Assembly (NCBI GenBank): GCA_029747015.1
Contig: JAKOGI010000138.1
Location: 532,501 to 596,500 of the forward strand
Direction of reading: 5' to 3'
Origin: Carnegiea gigantea
Lineage: Eukaryota; Streptophyta; Magnoliopsida; Caryophyllales; Cactaceae
DNA: 64,000 nt
In this document: positions 1 through 9,800 of the stretch, in pieces
Layout: every line of letters starts with the position of its first letter
Numbering within the stretch: position 1 is the stretch's first letter
Translations under genes and position numbers: made by a program
The notes under the pieces: generated by a model
What the model was told of the DNA's origin: nothing
The model's input: the letters and a program-made list of their open reading frames with translations, nothing else
The model's database searches: none

Positions 1-3000
1 GTACCTCCACCTTGAGTAGGAACCCGTAACTCCACCTTATCATTGGTATCATGTTGATCACTTGCACCAGTAGAAGAAACAATAGGCTCTTTCCTAGGAG
101 AAAACATAGCAGACTCATTAAGTGTAACATCCCGACTTTGAATGAATTTCTTGGAAATAGGACACTATAAACAATACCTTTTGGACTCGGATGCATACCC
201 AAGAAACATGCACTTAAGAGCTGTTGCAGCTAGCTTGCCATCATTGACATGAGCATATGCAGGATATCCAATTATTTTCAAAATAGAATAGTCAACAGGA
301 GTGTGGAGAGCAATTTAGAAGATAACAGGTCGTTGACACAGCCTCGGTCCAAAAATCACGACAGTGCCATAAACCGGCATTAGAGAGCATATAACGAGCT
401 CTCTAGAAGGATCCGGTTAATATGTTGAGCGACACCATTTTGTTGAGGCTTCCCAGCTCGAGTCTTGTGTCTAGCAATGCCTTGAACAGCACCAAATTCA
501 TTGAAATCTGACTCACAAAACTCTTATCCATTATCGGCCCTAAGCTTTTGATTTTCCTCCCAATCTGGTTCTTAACAAAGGCCTTGAATTTCTTAAACAC
601 AGAAAATGCTTCATCTTTATGTCTCAAGAAATATACCCAACCTTACGAAAGAAATCATCCACAAAAGTCAACATCTAGTGTTTTCGTCCAAAAGAAGGAA
701 ATCTAAAGGGACCCCATAAATCCGAATGAATATTATCTAAGATGTCCTTGGTACGGTGTTGTGCAATAGAAAAACTGACTCTCTTTTGTTTGCCAAAAAC
801 ACATACAAAAATCAAGTTTACCTGTACCTTCGCTACTAAGGAGACCTCTCTTGCTTAGGATAATCATGCCTTTGTCACTTATGTGGCTTAAACGAGCACG
901 CCACAACCAAATGAGATCGATATTGGATGAGGAGGTGGTGACAACTGCAGAACCTATCATTGTAGAGCTTTGTAGGATGTAGAGACTACCACGTCTCACA
1001 CCTTTCATGACAACAACTGCACCTTTGGAGAGTTTCAATACTCCATCTGCAACCATTAGACTGAAGAGTACCAAGTGAAATAAGGTTGCGCTTTAAATCT
1101 AGAATGTGACGAACATTTATCAAGGTCCTTACAATACCATCATGGGTTCTGATTTGAATAGTGCCAATACCAACCACATTGCATTGTGCATTATTGCCCA
1201 TAAGCACGATACCTGAATCTAGTGGCTCATATATTGAAAACCAGTCCTTATGGGGACATATATGATATGTGCATGCAGAATCTAAAATCCACTCAATAGC
1301 ACACCTACTTTTAGTGGTCGTTACACAATATGTCATCATCTGACTCAGAAGCAACAATGGAAGCTTCAGTAGATTTTTGAGGTTGTTTGCTCTTCTTTCT
1401 CTTTCGCCTTTCTATTTTTCAGGCTATAACATTCATCAACTAAGTACCCCTGCTTCTTACAATTTGCAAAATTTGTTAGATTTACATCCCCCTAGACTTT
1501 GGACGGGAGTTTCTCTTATTTGTGTCTTCTTTTCCAAAAGGTCTGCCTCTTACATTAAACCCTGACTTTCATCATTGGAACGCACTTCAAGGTTAATTTT
1601 TTATTTGAAAAATAAACTAGTTTTTACCCCCTCAAAAGACAATGTATCATTGTTACTATATAACAAGATTTTCTTGAAATACTTAAAGGAAGAGGGTAGT
1701 GAGATTGCCAACAATATAGCTTTGTCCTAAACCTGTCAATTCGGTCGGGTTGAATACAAACCGGGTGTATTCGGGTTCGGGTACAATACAGATCTCAGAT
1801 TCGGGTAAAATACGGACTGGTGTATTTTGATTTTGCGGGTTTTGGGTTGACCCAACGGGGTTATATCGCCTTTTTTGTTAATTATTTTTCTTTTTTCAAG
1901 ATTAAAATTGGGATATTTATTTCTTAAAATTGTTAGTATTCAATACAAAAAATATGGTACTTGTAATTTCTTAAAAGAATATTAAAAATATTCAAAGTTT
2001 TCATTATGATATATGAACGTCATGCATAGACAGACAAAAATTTGGGTCATCTTTAGGTTGAGCGGGTCGGCCCGCACATTAGAATGAGCCCAATAATAGG
2101 CCGGGTTATTAATGGACCAACCCATCTAGAGCAATTTTAATGGGTCAAAGTAGTTCGACCTGCTAATAACTCATTCAATATTTCGATATCTTTGTTAACA
2201 AACCTGCTATTACCCAATTAGACATACTTTATTAAGAGGTCGATTGTGATACGAACACGACCGAGCCATTTTTAACCACTGGCATTGTAGTTAAAAGGAG
2301 AATTAAAATGGAAACCAAACAAAAGGGAATTATAGAAGTACAAGATATTATATATTAATTATAACATCAAATAGTTAGATTTTTAGATAGTAGTTTATCT
2401 CAAATAATATTAGACAAATTCATTTCACTAAAAATATAATGATATTACAGATTTTTGGCATTTGGCTTATTTTGTTTGATTTTCTTAGGAGTAGGTTGTT
2501 ACTTCACATCATTTCATACCCATTTTTTTAGTTGTCCAATTTATAAGTTGCGGTTGATGTTATTTTATGATAATGGAGTTGGAAAAGTAAGCTTACTATT
2601 GTTTAATTTGTGAGCAGATGCAATAGTCATATAATATATTCCGAAACGATTTGATATAATGAATAACCATTGTTGCTAACAGGGAAACAAAAGATAATTA
2701 AAGAATAACGATATAATGTTCAGGTCAAGCTGGCGTGTTCGGGTTCATGTCGGGTTTGGCCCACTAATTTGCCGGTTATTAGGGTTCGGTTTATTTCAGG
2801 TGCAGGTCGAGAAAATCGTATTCAAAATCTAAAATTTTCAGGCGGGTTCAGGTCGAATTTTTAGGTTGGGTCAGTTTTTGCCGGGTCTACTATGTCCTCA
2901 TTATCAATTTTGACATCTACACTTTCCAAGTCAATAAGAATGGATTTAAAATCATCTAGATGATTTTAAATAGGAGTACCTTCGTCCATAGAGAGCATAT

Positions 3001-3325
3001 GCAAACGTTCTCTGAGTCGGATTTTGTTGGCGAGACTCCTCATCATATATAGTGTCTTTAATCTAAGCCAAAGATCTGCTGTGGTGGTTTTATCAAGGAA
3101 TTTACGAAAGACATGAGGCGCCAAGCATAGTTGAATTGTTATGAGCGCCTTCTTATCAAGATCCTCCCATTATTCATTCGTCATGGACTCGGGCTTCTTG
3201 ACTTTACCACCAAGAGTTTTCTTCAATCTGTTCTGTGTGAAAACGACGATCATTTGGACTTTCCAATTGTTAAAGCTCATCTTGCCATCAAATTTGGGAA
3301 TGTCGAATTTCGTGACGGTTGTCAT
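1..3325 (-). pseudogene. Ty1/copia element A gag-pol, decayed and cut by window edge
   Basis: Polyprotein remnant of a copia LTR retrotransposon read on the minus strand. Gag starts at the ATG ending at 3325 (MTTVTKFDIPKFDGK) and continues to about 2898, where a hAT-like element interrupts it. Gag resumes from 1719 (LLYSNNDTLSFEGVK). The protease motif LDSACTYH is near 1280. A GAG-pre-integrase segment follows around 750-950, then integrase pieces around 420-640. The left edge stops in the acidic linker before reverse transcriptase (NESAMFSPRKE). Several frameshifts and stops separate these pieces, so it cannot make one polyprotein. The protein is clearly the same family as element C at 29.6-33 kb (shared AQCNVVGI, TIQI and THDGI motifs). 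In copia elements the products act in cytoplasmic particles and the nucleus to reverse-transcribe and integrate the RNA. Identification is firm; exact break positions are approximate. Confidence 0.9.
1728..2889. mobile_element. Non-autonomous hAT-like DNA transposon inside copia A gag
   Basis: Insertion of 1162 bp splitting the gag of copia A. The ends are imperfect inverted repeats: TAAACCTGTCAATTCGG at the left, and TAGACCCGGCAAAAACTG when the right end is read on the other strand. It is flanked by 8-bp duplications differing at one base: CTTTGTCC at 1720-1727 and CTATGTCC at 2890-2897. Both the 8-bp duplication and the TA-initiated ends fit the hAT superfamily. Removing the insert and one duplication restores the gag reading frame (DNED followed by KAIL), which fixes the borders. 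The subterminal regions carry repeated GGGT(T)CGG/GGGTCGG motifs. No coding capacity was seen. Confidence 0.72.
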
Positions 3326-3337
3326 CCTTGATCGTAT

Positions 3338-3349
3338 GCTGTGATACCA
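3338..3349 (-). other. Primer binding site of copia A
   Basis: The minus strand reads TGGTATCACAGC, one base from the common plant copia primer site TGGTATCAGAGC, which pairs with the 3' end of initiator methionine tRNA. It sits two bases inside the proposed LTR end and 12 bp upstream of the gag ATG. Confidence 0.7.
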
Positions 3350-3351
3350 CT

Positions 3352-4275
3352 TCTTAGGATCGAAGAAGATGAAATTGGATCCACCAAAAAAAAAAATCAC
3401 AAAATAAGATAATAAACAAGATAAATAAAATCAATACTAAAACACCAAAATTTACGTGGAAAGTCCAAATCGGGAAAAGTGACAAATTGTGATGATTAGA
3501 AGATTCACTATGAAATTGGAGAGTACAAATATTGATATCAAAGGAGTGTGCTTGAGTAAGAGATCAACTAGGTGATTACAAATTCACTCAAGAAATACTC
3601 CCTTAAATCTAGAAAAATAGTGAATAACTTTTGCTGTGGATGAATAGAGGTGGTTTTGATTCTTGATGATGAGATGATCAAGATGATGAAGATGCTGAAG
3701 CTTGATGATGATTTATAGCAGCTCAATAATCTGTAGCAACTTTAGCAATTAATCAGTCATAAATCCTTGCAATGAACCTCAAAAACGGATCAGAAAAACC
3801 AGCCCAAAAGTCACCTAGCACCATGGACCTTGGATCCTTGCAATGAACCTCAAAAACGGATCAGAAAAACCAGCCCAAAAGTCACCTAGCACCACGGACC
3901 TTGGCCAATTGCAACGGACCATAGGCCTGGCCACGTGGGTCTGGTGGTCCTCACTGGGATGGAGATGTGCTGGACTTGCTCCAGGCAACACGGGTCAACC
4001 GAGCAATGGAAAGCTAGCTTGGGCCGTCTTGCATTGTTGCTGCTGGGCCCGCTGCAAAATGGGCCGCATATGGGAGCCAAGGCACGTGAGTCAATGAGGG
4101 TCAGGAGGAGAGACGTCCTGCTACAGCTGGGCTGTGCTCGGTATTGGGCCGTGCAAGGAGTTGGGCTGCGTGTGTCTTGCAATACCAAGCTTCCCCTTTT
4201 TTCCTTTTCTCTTGTCTTGCCTAGTCTTCGCCCAATTAAATCAACCAAAAAATATTTTTGGTCTATATCTCAACA
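3352..4275 (-). repeat. 5' LTR of copia A
   Basis: Proposed 5' LTR on the minus strand, from TGTTGAGATATAGACC (plus-strand end at 4275) to CGATCCTAAGA (3352) just before the primer site. The terminal part resembles the LTR ends of element C (TTATCTTG, TTTTGTGATT and a CGATCCTAA-type terminus). It ends in GA instead of the canonical CA, as does the 3' LTR of element C. The partner LTR lies outside the window, so neither identity nor target duplication can be tested. It is much longer than the 544-bp LTR of element C, partly because of a 71-bp internal tandem duplication. Confidence 0.55.
3763..3904. repeat. 71-bp direct tandem duplication in the copia A LTR
   Basis: Two head-to-tail copies of a 71-bp unit, beginning ATCCTTGCAATGAACC at 3763 and again at 3834, with almost no differences (CCATGG versus CCACGG near the ends). 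It lies in the proposed LTR of element A, so it is either a local slippage or recombination product or an LTR subrepeat. Confidence 0.85.
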
Positions 4276-4340
4276 CTCCCAGTGTGGACCTCACTTATGC
4301 AGGGTCTGGGGAGAACCAAATGTAGGCAACCTTACCCCTA
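4276..4340 (-). repeat. SINE 3' fragment (Au/TS-like)
   Basis: The minus strand contains GGGGTAAGGTTGCCTACAT, then CTCCCCAGACCCTGCA and GGTCCACACTGGG. This order is characteristic of the conserved 3' region of plant Au- and TS-type SINEs as I know them. Only about 65 bp is recognisable; the tRNA-like head is not seen. Copia A abuts its 3' end exactly, so the copia probably inserted at or in the SINE tail. Confidence 0.5.
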
Positions 4341-4905
4341 GAAGAACTTGTGCAAGCAATATAACCCAAGCTGGAGAGGATTGCTCAAAAATTGGCCTAT
4401 TCACTGTCCTGAAAGCGGAGATATATTATGGACATTTCACAATGGAATTGTCATTATCTACGAATCTGTCAATTGTGGACTGTGGAGTATACCTTCCATT
4501 ACTCCAGGTGAAATAGCTTCATCTATTCGTCATTTCTTGGAGGCAACAGATAACTTAAAAATATCTGAAGTCATCAATTTTAGAGACCTGCATTTCATTC
4601 CTCCCATCCTTAATCCTAAAGGGGTTCCCTGTAGTGCAGATGATGGTTCCCTCACGTGACTTCAGTATGAATGTGTCAATCATGCACCTGAATAAACTGC
4701 AAATGAACTTTCATATTATCCCAATTACGTGAACTTCGTTCCTGCTATGCAGTGTACCATTGTCAAAAGCCTGCCATGAAGGACATATGTTCCTTTTCTT
4801 TTTTTTCAGTTTAATGTGCTATATTTGACTCGAATGTTCCCCACAAACAACATTTATTATTTTGGCACAAAGACTCTTAACAGCTTTTCAGGGTCATTGA
4901 GGCCC
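4341..4905. other. Unassigned low-copy-looking region
   Basis: No gene is recognised here. One open stretch on the plus strand (4348-4659, about 103 codons) lacks a family resemblance I can name and has no evident splice context. It may be decayed transposon or intron sequence of the WD40 gene downstream. Confidence 0.4.
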
Positions 4906-5660
4906 CTAATGTTCCCCAATGAAAAATGCATTTCTTAGAATAACAGGAGCCACAATAAGCAAATTATACAATATCCTGATTTTATAGACCCATGCTGTGG
5001 CATTGTCTCCACCTCCCCATTTTCCTTTTTTGGCTCCAAACCTACCCCCAAGTTTCCCTGTAGCCTGCCAGGCATATGAGCTACAATAATTACCAGGTGT
5101 CTGTGCCTGATAAGTTTGGTCTCTGTGGTTCGGAGCAGCAGCTGTAGCCAATTTGCATTTTGATTTCCTCACGACCTCGGAGGCTTCAGTTCATAGACAG
5201 CCTGTCACAGCATTTTCTCTCATCTCATTTGCGAAGGTTGCTTCCTTAGGGAAGCTTTTGTTCAAATCCATATCAATTATACCGCAGGCAAACAGAATTT
5301 TTATCTTTTCAAAAGTTGATCGATCTGTTGCAATTGACCTCCCAATCAAACACACAACCTTAACTTGTTAATTCCCCAATATTTCAGATCCAATTCGGTG
5401 GCTGCACCCAAAGGGCCCTAACTGGTAAAGAAATGTTATCTTCTCTTGTAAGAGAGTTCCAGCATTCCATGGCTGTACAATAATTTCTTGTAAAACTGAA
5501 CTACTTCTGCCCTCGACTATCATCAGACTCCATTCAAATGGAATCTAACGATATAAACACCTTCAGCCTTACTAAAGACTTTTTTGACACCCATTGGGCC
5601 CCAAATCTTCTTAATGGATTCTTCCATCACTTCCAGTGGATGGCTACCTCACAGCACAAG
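4906..5660 (-). pseudogene. DUF4283-type ORF1 remnant of a LINE-like retrotransposon
   Basis: Reading the minus strand with several frame changes gives consecutive blocks of a plant DUF4283 domain: IKKIWGPMGVKKVFSKAEGV, then YIVRFHLNGV, QEIIVQPWNAGTL, LPVRALWVQPPN, LDLKYWG and CLIGRSIATDRSTFEKIKI, ending near FPKEATFANEM. The order and motifs (basic IWG segment, PW, LxxYWG, GRxIxTDR) match this nucleic-acid-binding domain, which in plants is usually the gag-like ORF1 protein of L1-type retrotransposons. A Gly/Lys-rich tail follows (about 4990-5170). At least four frameshifts or stops make it non-functional. No endonuclease or reverse transcriptase is seen beside it, so it is a truncated relic. 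The domain call is confident; its LINE origin is inferred. Confidence 0.68.
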
Positions 5661-6852
5661 ACAGATGACTGAGGGTTGCCAAAGTTGCAACTCATATTGA
5701 ACGTCAGTATCTATACGTTGGAGTGCTGTCCCATTATGTTTGACAGGTTTAGTAAAGCCCGACTTCAACCCTAGGAAAGGTTACCTCTCATCATTAATCT
5801 CAACGTGACTTGTATATGTGATGCAAGTTTCGGTGGTCACGTTAGCTGGAGAGATTGGTATCATCTGCTTCCAGAGTAATCTAGCTCATGAACTGCATAA
5901 ACTGCTTGTTCTGCTTCAATCCCTGGTCAATTGCTATTTCTTTAAAGCTAGGGTGCTAGCAACGGCAAGCTCACTCGACAAATTCCTTCTGCTGATCTTT
6001 GATTATTGAATCCAGCAACTATGTTGATGCATTATTTGGTTTCCCTATGGATTTTGCCTTTTCTTTAGAAATTTTGGTTGGAACTTCGATTTGATTTCTT
6101 CTTCATTTTTCTGCCATTGTGAGAGGAGGAGCTCACCTTTCGCCTCCTTCGAATTCTTATGGCATGAAATGTTCTTACATAAATATTATTATTTTCGGCT
6201 TCCGGTATTCCAGAAGAATGGGGAGAGGTGGGTTTTTTCCCGCCCTTTTGGGGGGGGGGGGGGGGGTAAGTGGAGGTTGGCTACAAACACCTCTTGGAAT
6301 GACAAAAGGGATGATCCTAGCCCTGCCTCAGTGCTTCCTTTAAAAGAGGTGGCGCTAGAACATTTGCCAGGGAGAGGTTTCCTCAGTTTTATCTGTGCTT
6401 CCATCTCTAGCGCCCCTCCACGATGCTGTCTGCAGGAAAGGGTGAACACATAGTATGCGGACTGGGTGGCATCTGTTGACAAAATCGTTTAAAATTTTGT
6501 GCAGAAATCCTTAGAATTTTTAAAGTGGACATGTATAAAAAAAAAATTAATTGGTGTTGTCAGTTCTTGAAAAACTCAAAAAGTAGCACGTGTTGTACAA
6601 AATTTTTGGATTTGCTACTAACCCATGAGTGATAGGTTTCCTCAATGGGTTATTTTATCTAGCCACAAAAGAAAAAAGAAAAGAAAAACTCCTAAAAAAC
6701 AGAGTTTAGGGCATTATTAGTTGAAAAGAAGCATTATTATACTGTCTAAACTTCTTTATTTCTGCGCAAATCTTTTTGAGTATTGAACAATCAATATACC
6801 ACCTCAGCACAGTTTGCATATTATTATTTCTTTGTTTATTTTCCTTCTATAG
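5661..6852. other. Non-coding stretch with 17-bp G run
   Basis: No gene is recognised. Short open frames overlap a low-complexity tract with an uninterrupted run of 17 G at 6250-6266. The last bases (TTCCTTCTATAG, ending at 6852) form the acceptor of the WD40 gene exon that follows, so at least part of this is probably intron. Confidence 0.5.
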
Positions 6853-9800
6853 GGCTCCGGCACGACAGTTCAAAGATTTTGACTATAGGTGGATGGAATA
6901 CCCACCAAAGCTTAAAGGGGTAAAGCATCCAAATGATCAATCACTAACAACGTATACAGGTCACTCAGTCCTCCGTACTCTCATACGTTGTCACTTCTCT
7001 CCAGAGTATAGGTAACCTGCTTGTACCGATTATATTACTTCAAATTCTCACCGCATCAAATTTATTTAAGTTGATTTCAAGCTCTCACCACATCAAATTT
7101 ATGATGAATTGGTTAAAAAAACCAATCTGCATTTGACTTTTGGAGCACACTTTTGACATAGATTTCAATGCTAAATAACAATGTAACCTTACAAGAATTC
7201 AGCTGCTTTATTAGAACTTGGGAAGTGTAACTTTTTTGCTTCTTGGAAATGATTTGTCACCAGAGGCCCATACCTGTTTAGAACACTGTTATCTTCCTGA
7301 ATTGCAGGCATATGTTCTTAGTTGTCACCCATAAGTCATGAACCCGCCAGACTTAATATTGTATATTTGCTGATCTAGTACTTTCTTGTGTAAATGGGAT
7401 ACAGGGGATCTGAAAAATAGTTTCTTGTGTAAATGGGGTACCTAAGCATTCCTTTTAAAGATCAACAATGGGTTTTGTTGGGTTTGAACAAAAGGAATTA
7501 AAACAGAGAGTATAAGTTGTGGGAGAATGAACTGAGGCTACTTATTTTATCAAAAAGCATTACACTTTAAATAGCTGGAAATGAAAAACTAAACCTAAGA
7601 TCATGGGCTAAAAATTAGCCATTACTCAAGCATGATCAAAAACAACAATCTAAAAATAGAAAATGAAATGCCTAAAAACAAGGAGCATAATTAACAACTT
7701 CCTAGAAACTAGGAGCACATCTTTGGAGGATCTAAACAATATACAATCCTAAAGTAAATATCTAACACTCCTCCTTGCTTTAGGATTTGCAAACTCCAAT
7801 TTTCTGCATTAGATACTCGAACTTGGCAGCTGGAAGTGGTTTTGTAAACAAATCAGCTAACTGATCTTCAGACTTGCAATAGAGCAGAGTTACTTCTACT
7901 TTCTTCTGCACTTCCCTCACAAAGAAAAGCTTGATGTCGAAGTGCTTAGTTTTTCCATGAAAAACAGGATTTTTTGAGATTGAGATTGCTGCTTGATTGT
8001 CCACAAACACATCAGTAGGTTCAGCTTATTTTATTTGCAGATCACTTATTATTTTTCTCAACCATAAACCTTGATTTACACTTGCTGCAGCAGCCACAAA
8101 CTCTGTTTCCGCAGTAGATTGTGTCACGAAATCTTGCTTCTTGGAACACCATGCGAATACTCCTGAACCAAGGCTGAAACAATAGCCTGCTGTACTTCTC
8201 ATGTCATCCACATCTCCACCCCAATCACTGTCTAAGAACCCACATAGCTTGAAACTTTGACAGCTTTCAAATTTGACTCCGAAATCAACAGTACCTTTAA
8301 TGTACCTTAAAATTCTTCTTGCTGCCTTTAAATGAATCTCAGTAGCACAATGCATGAATCGAGATAACACACTTACAGGAAACTGAATGTCAGGCCTTGT
8401 TGCTGTCAAATACATCAAACAACCAATAAGACTTCTGACGTGTGCTTCATCTACTTGATGTGTACCATCTTCCTTGCACAATTTTTCTTTTGGGTTCATC
8501 GGTGTGCTCATTGCTTTGCAGTCATCCATCTGAAACTTCTTAAGAATTTCCTTTGCATACTTCTTTTGACGTATGAAGATTTCATGCGGATTTTGCTGTA
8601 CCTCCATGCCAAGAAAATATGTCATCAGTCCAAGATCAGTCATCTCAAACTCCTGCATCATTTCTTTTTTGAACTTGTCAACCAAATTTCTGTTGTTTCC
8701 TGTCACTAACAAGTCATCAACATAAAGAGAAACAATAAGGATATCATTTCCCTTATGTTTCACATAAAGAGTAGTCTCCAATAAGCTTCTTTCAAAGCCC
8801 AAACTCAATAAGTGATCATTGATTCTGCTGTACCAGGCTCGAGGTGCCTGTTTAAGGCCATAAAGAGCCTTCTTGCTGGTAGACTTTATCCTCTTCCCCT
8901 CTCACTACAAACCCTTCTGGCTGCTCTACGTATATCTCCTCCTCCAAGACACCATTTAAGAATGCTGACTTGACATCTAACTGGAAAAGTTTCCAACCTC
9001 TTTGTGCTGCTATAGCTAGCAACAATCTGATCGTCTCTAACCTTGCAGCAGGAGCAAAAGTATCAGAATAATCAACACCAAAAATCCGAGCATAACCCTT
9101 AACAACAAGTCTAGCCTTGTATTTGTTGATAGAACCATCAGCATTGAGCTTTGTTCTGAAAACCCATTTAACTCTAATAACCTTTCTGTCTTGTGGCTTA
9201 TCAACAAGTGCCCATGTTTCATTTTTATTGATCATTGACATCTCCTCCTCCATTGCATTTCTCCATTTTTGGTCTTGAAGGGCTTCTTCGGCTCCAGCAG
9301 GTTCATAAATTGCGACATTACATTTTGATAGATTTCTGAGAGCAGCCTTGTTCCTCTGACAGGAGGGTCATCTTCTCTCTCATTCAGCCATTCCTCTTGC
9401 TGCTCATTGTGATCTTCAAAGGGAATGTTCACTTCTCGTAGGAACCCATCAGTTTTTTTAGGATTGCTCCAATCCCATTGTTCATTCTCACAAAAATGAA
9501 CATCTCGTGTAATTGTCATGTTCCTTGTTTGAGGATGATAAACTTTGTAAGCTTTTGAGACTGTGCTATAGCCTACAAAGATCCCTGGAACTGCCTTCTT
9601 GTCAAGTTTGTCACGCTTGGCCTGTGGAACATGAACAAAACACAAGCAGCCAAACACTTTTAGAAAGCTCAGTGAAGGCTTATAACCATACCATGCCTCA
9701 AATCGGGTTTTGTCTTCCAAAGCTCAGTGTTTGCTGCTTCAGCCCAGAATGTTTTCGGCAATTCCTTCTCATTTAGCATGCACCTGGCCATTTCTGTCAC

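Noticed and set aside
6250..6266. Long G run, with others near 55027, 57255 and 57620 (C run)
   Set aside because: Homopolymers in non-coding DNA; could equally be sequencing length errors, with no structure around them to support a G-quadruplex role.
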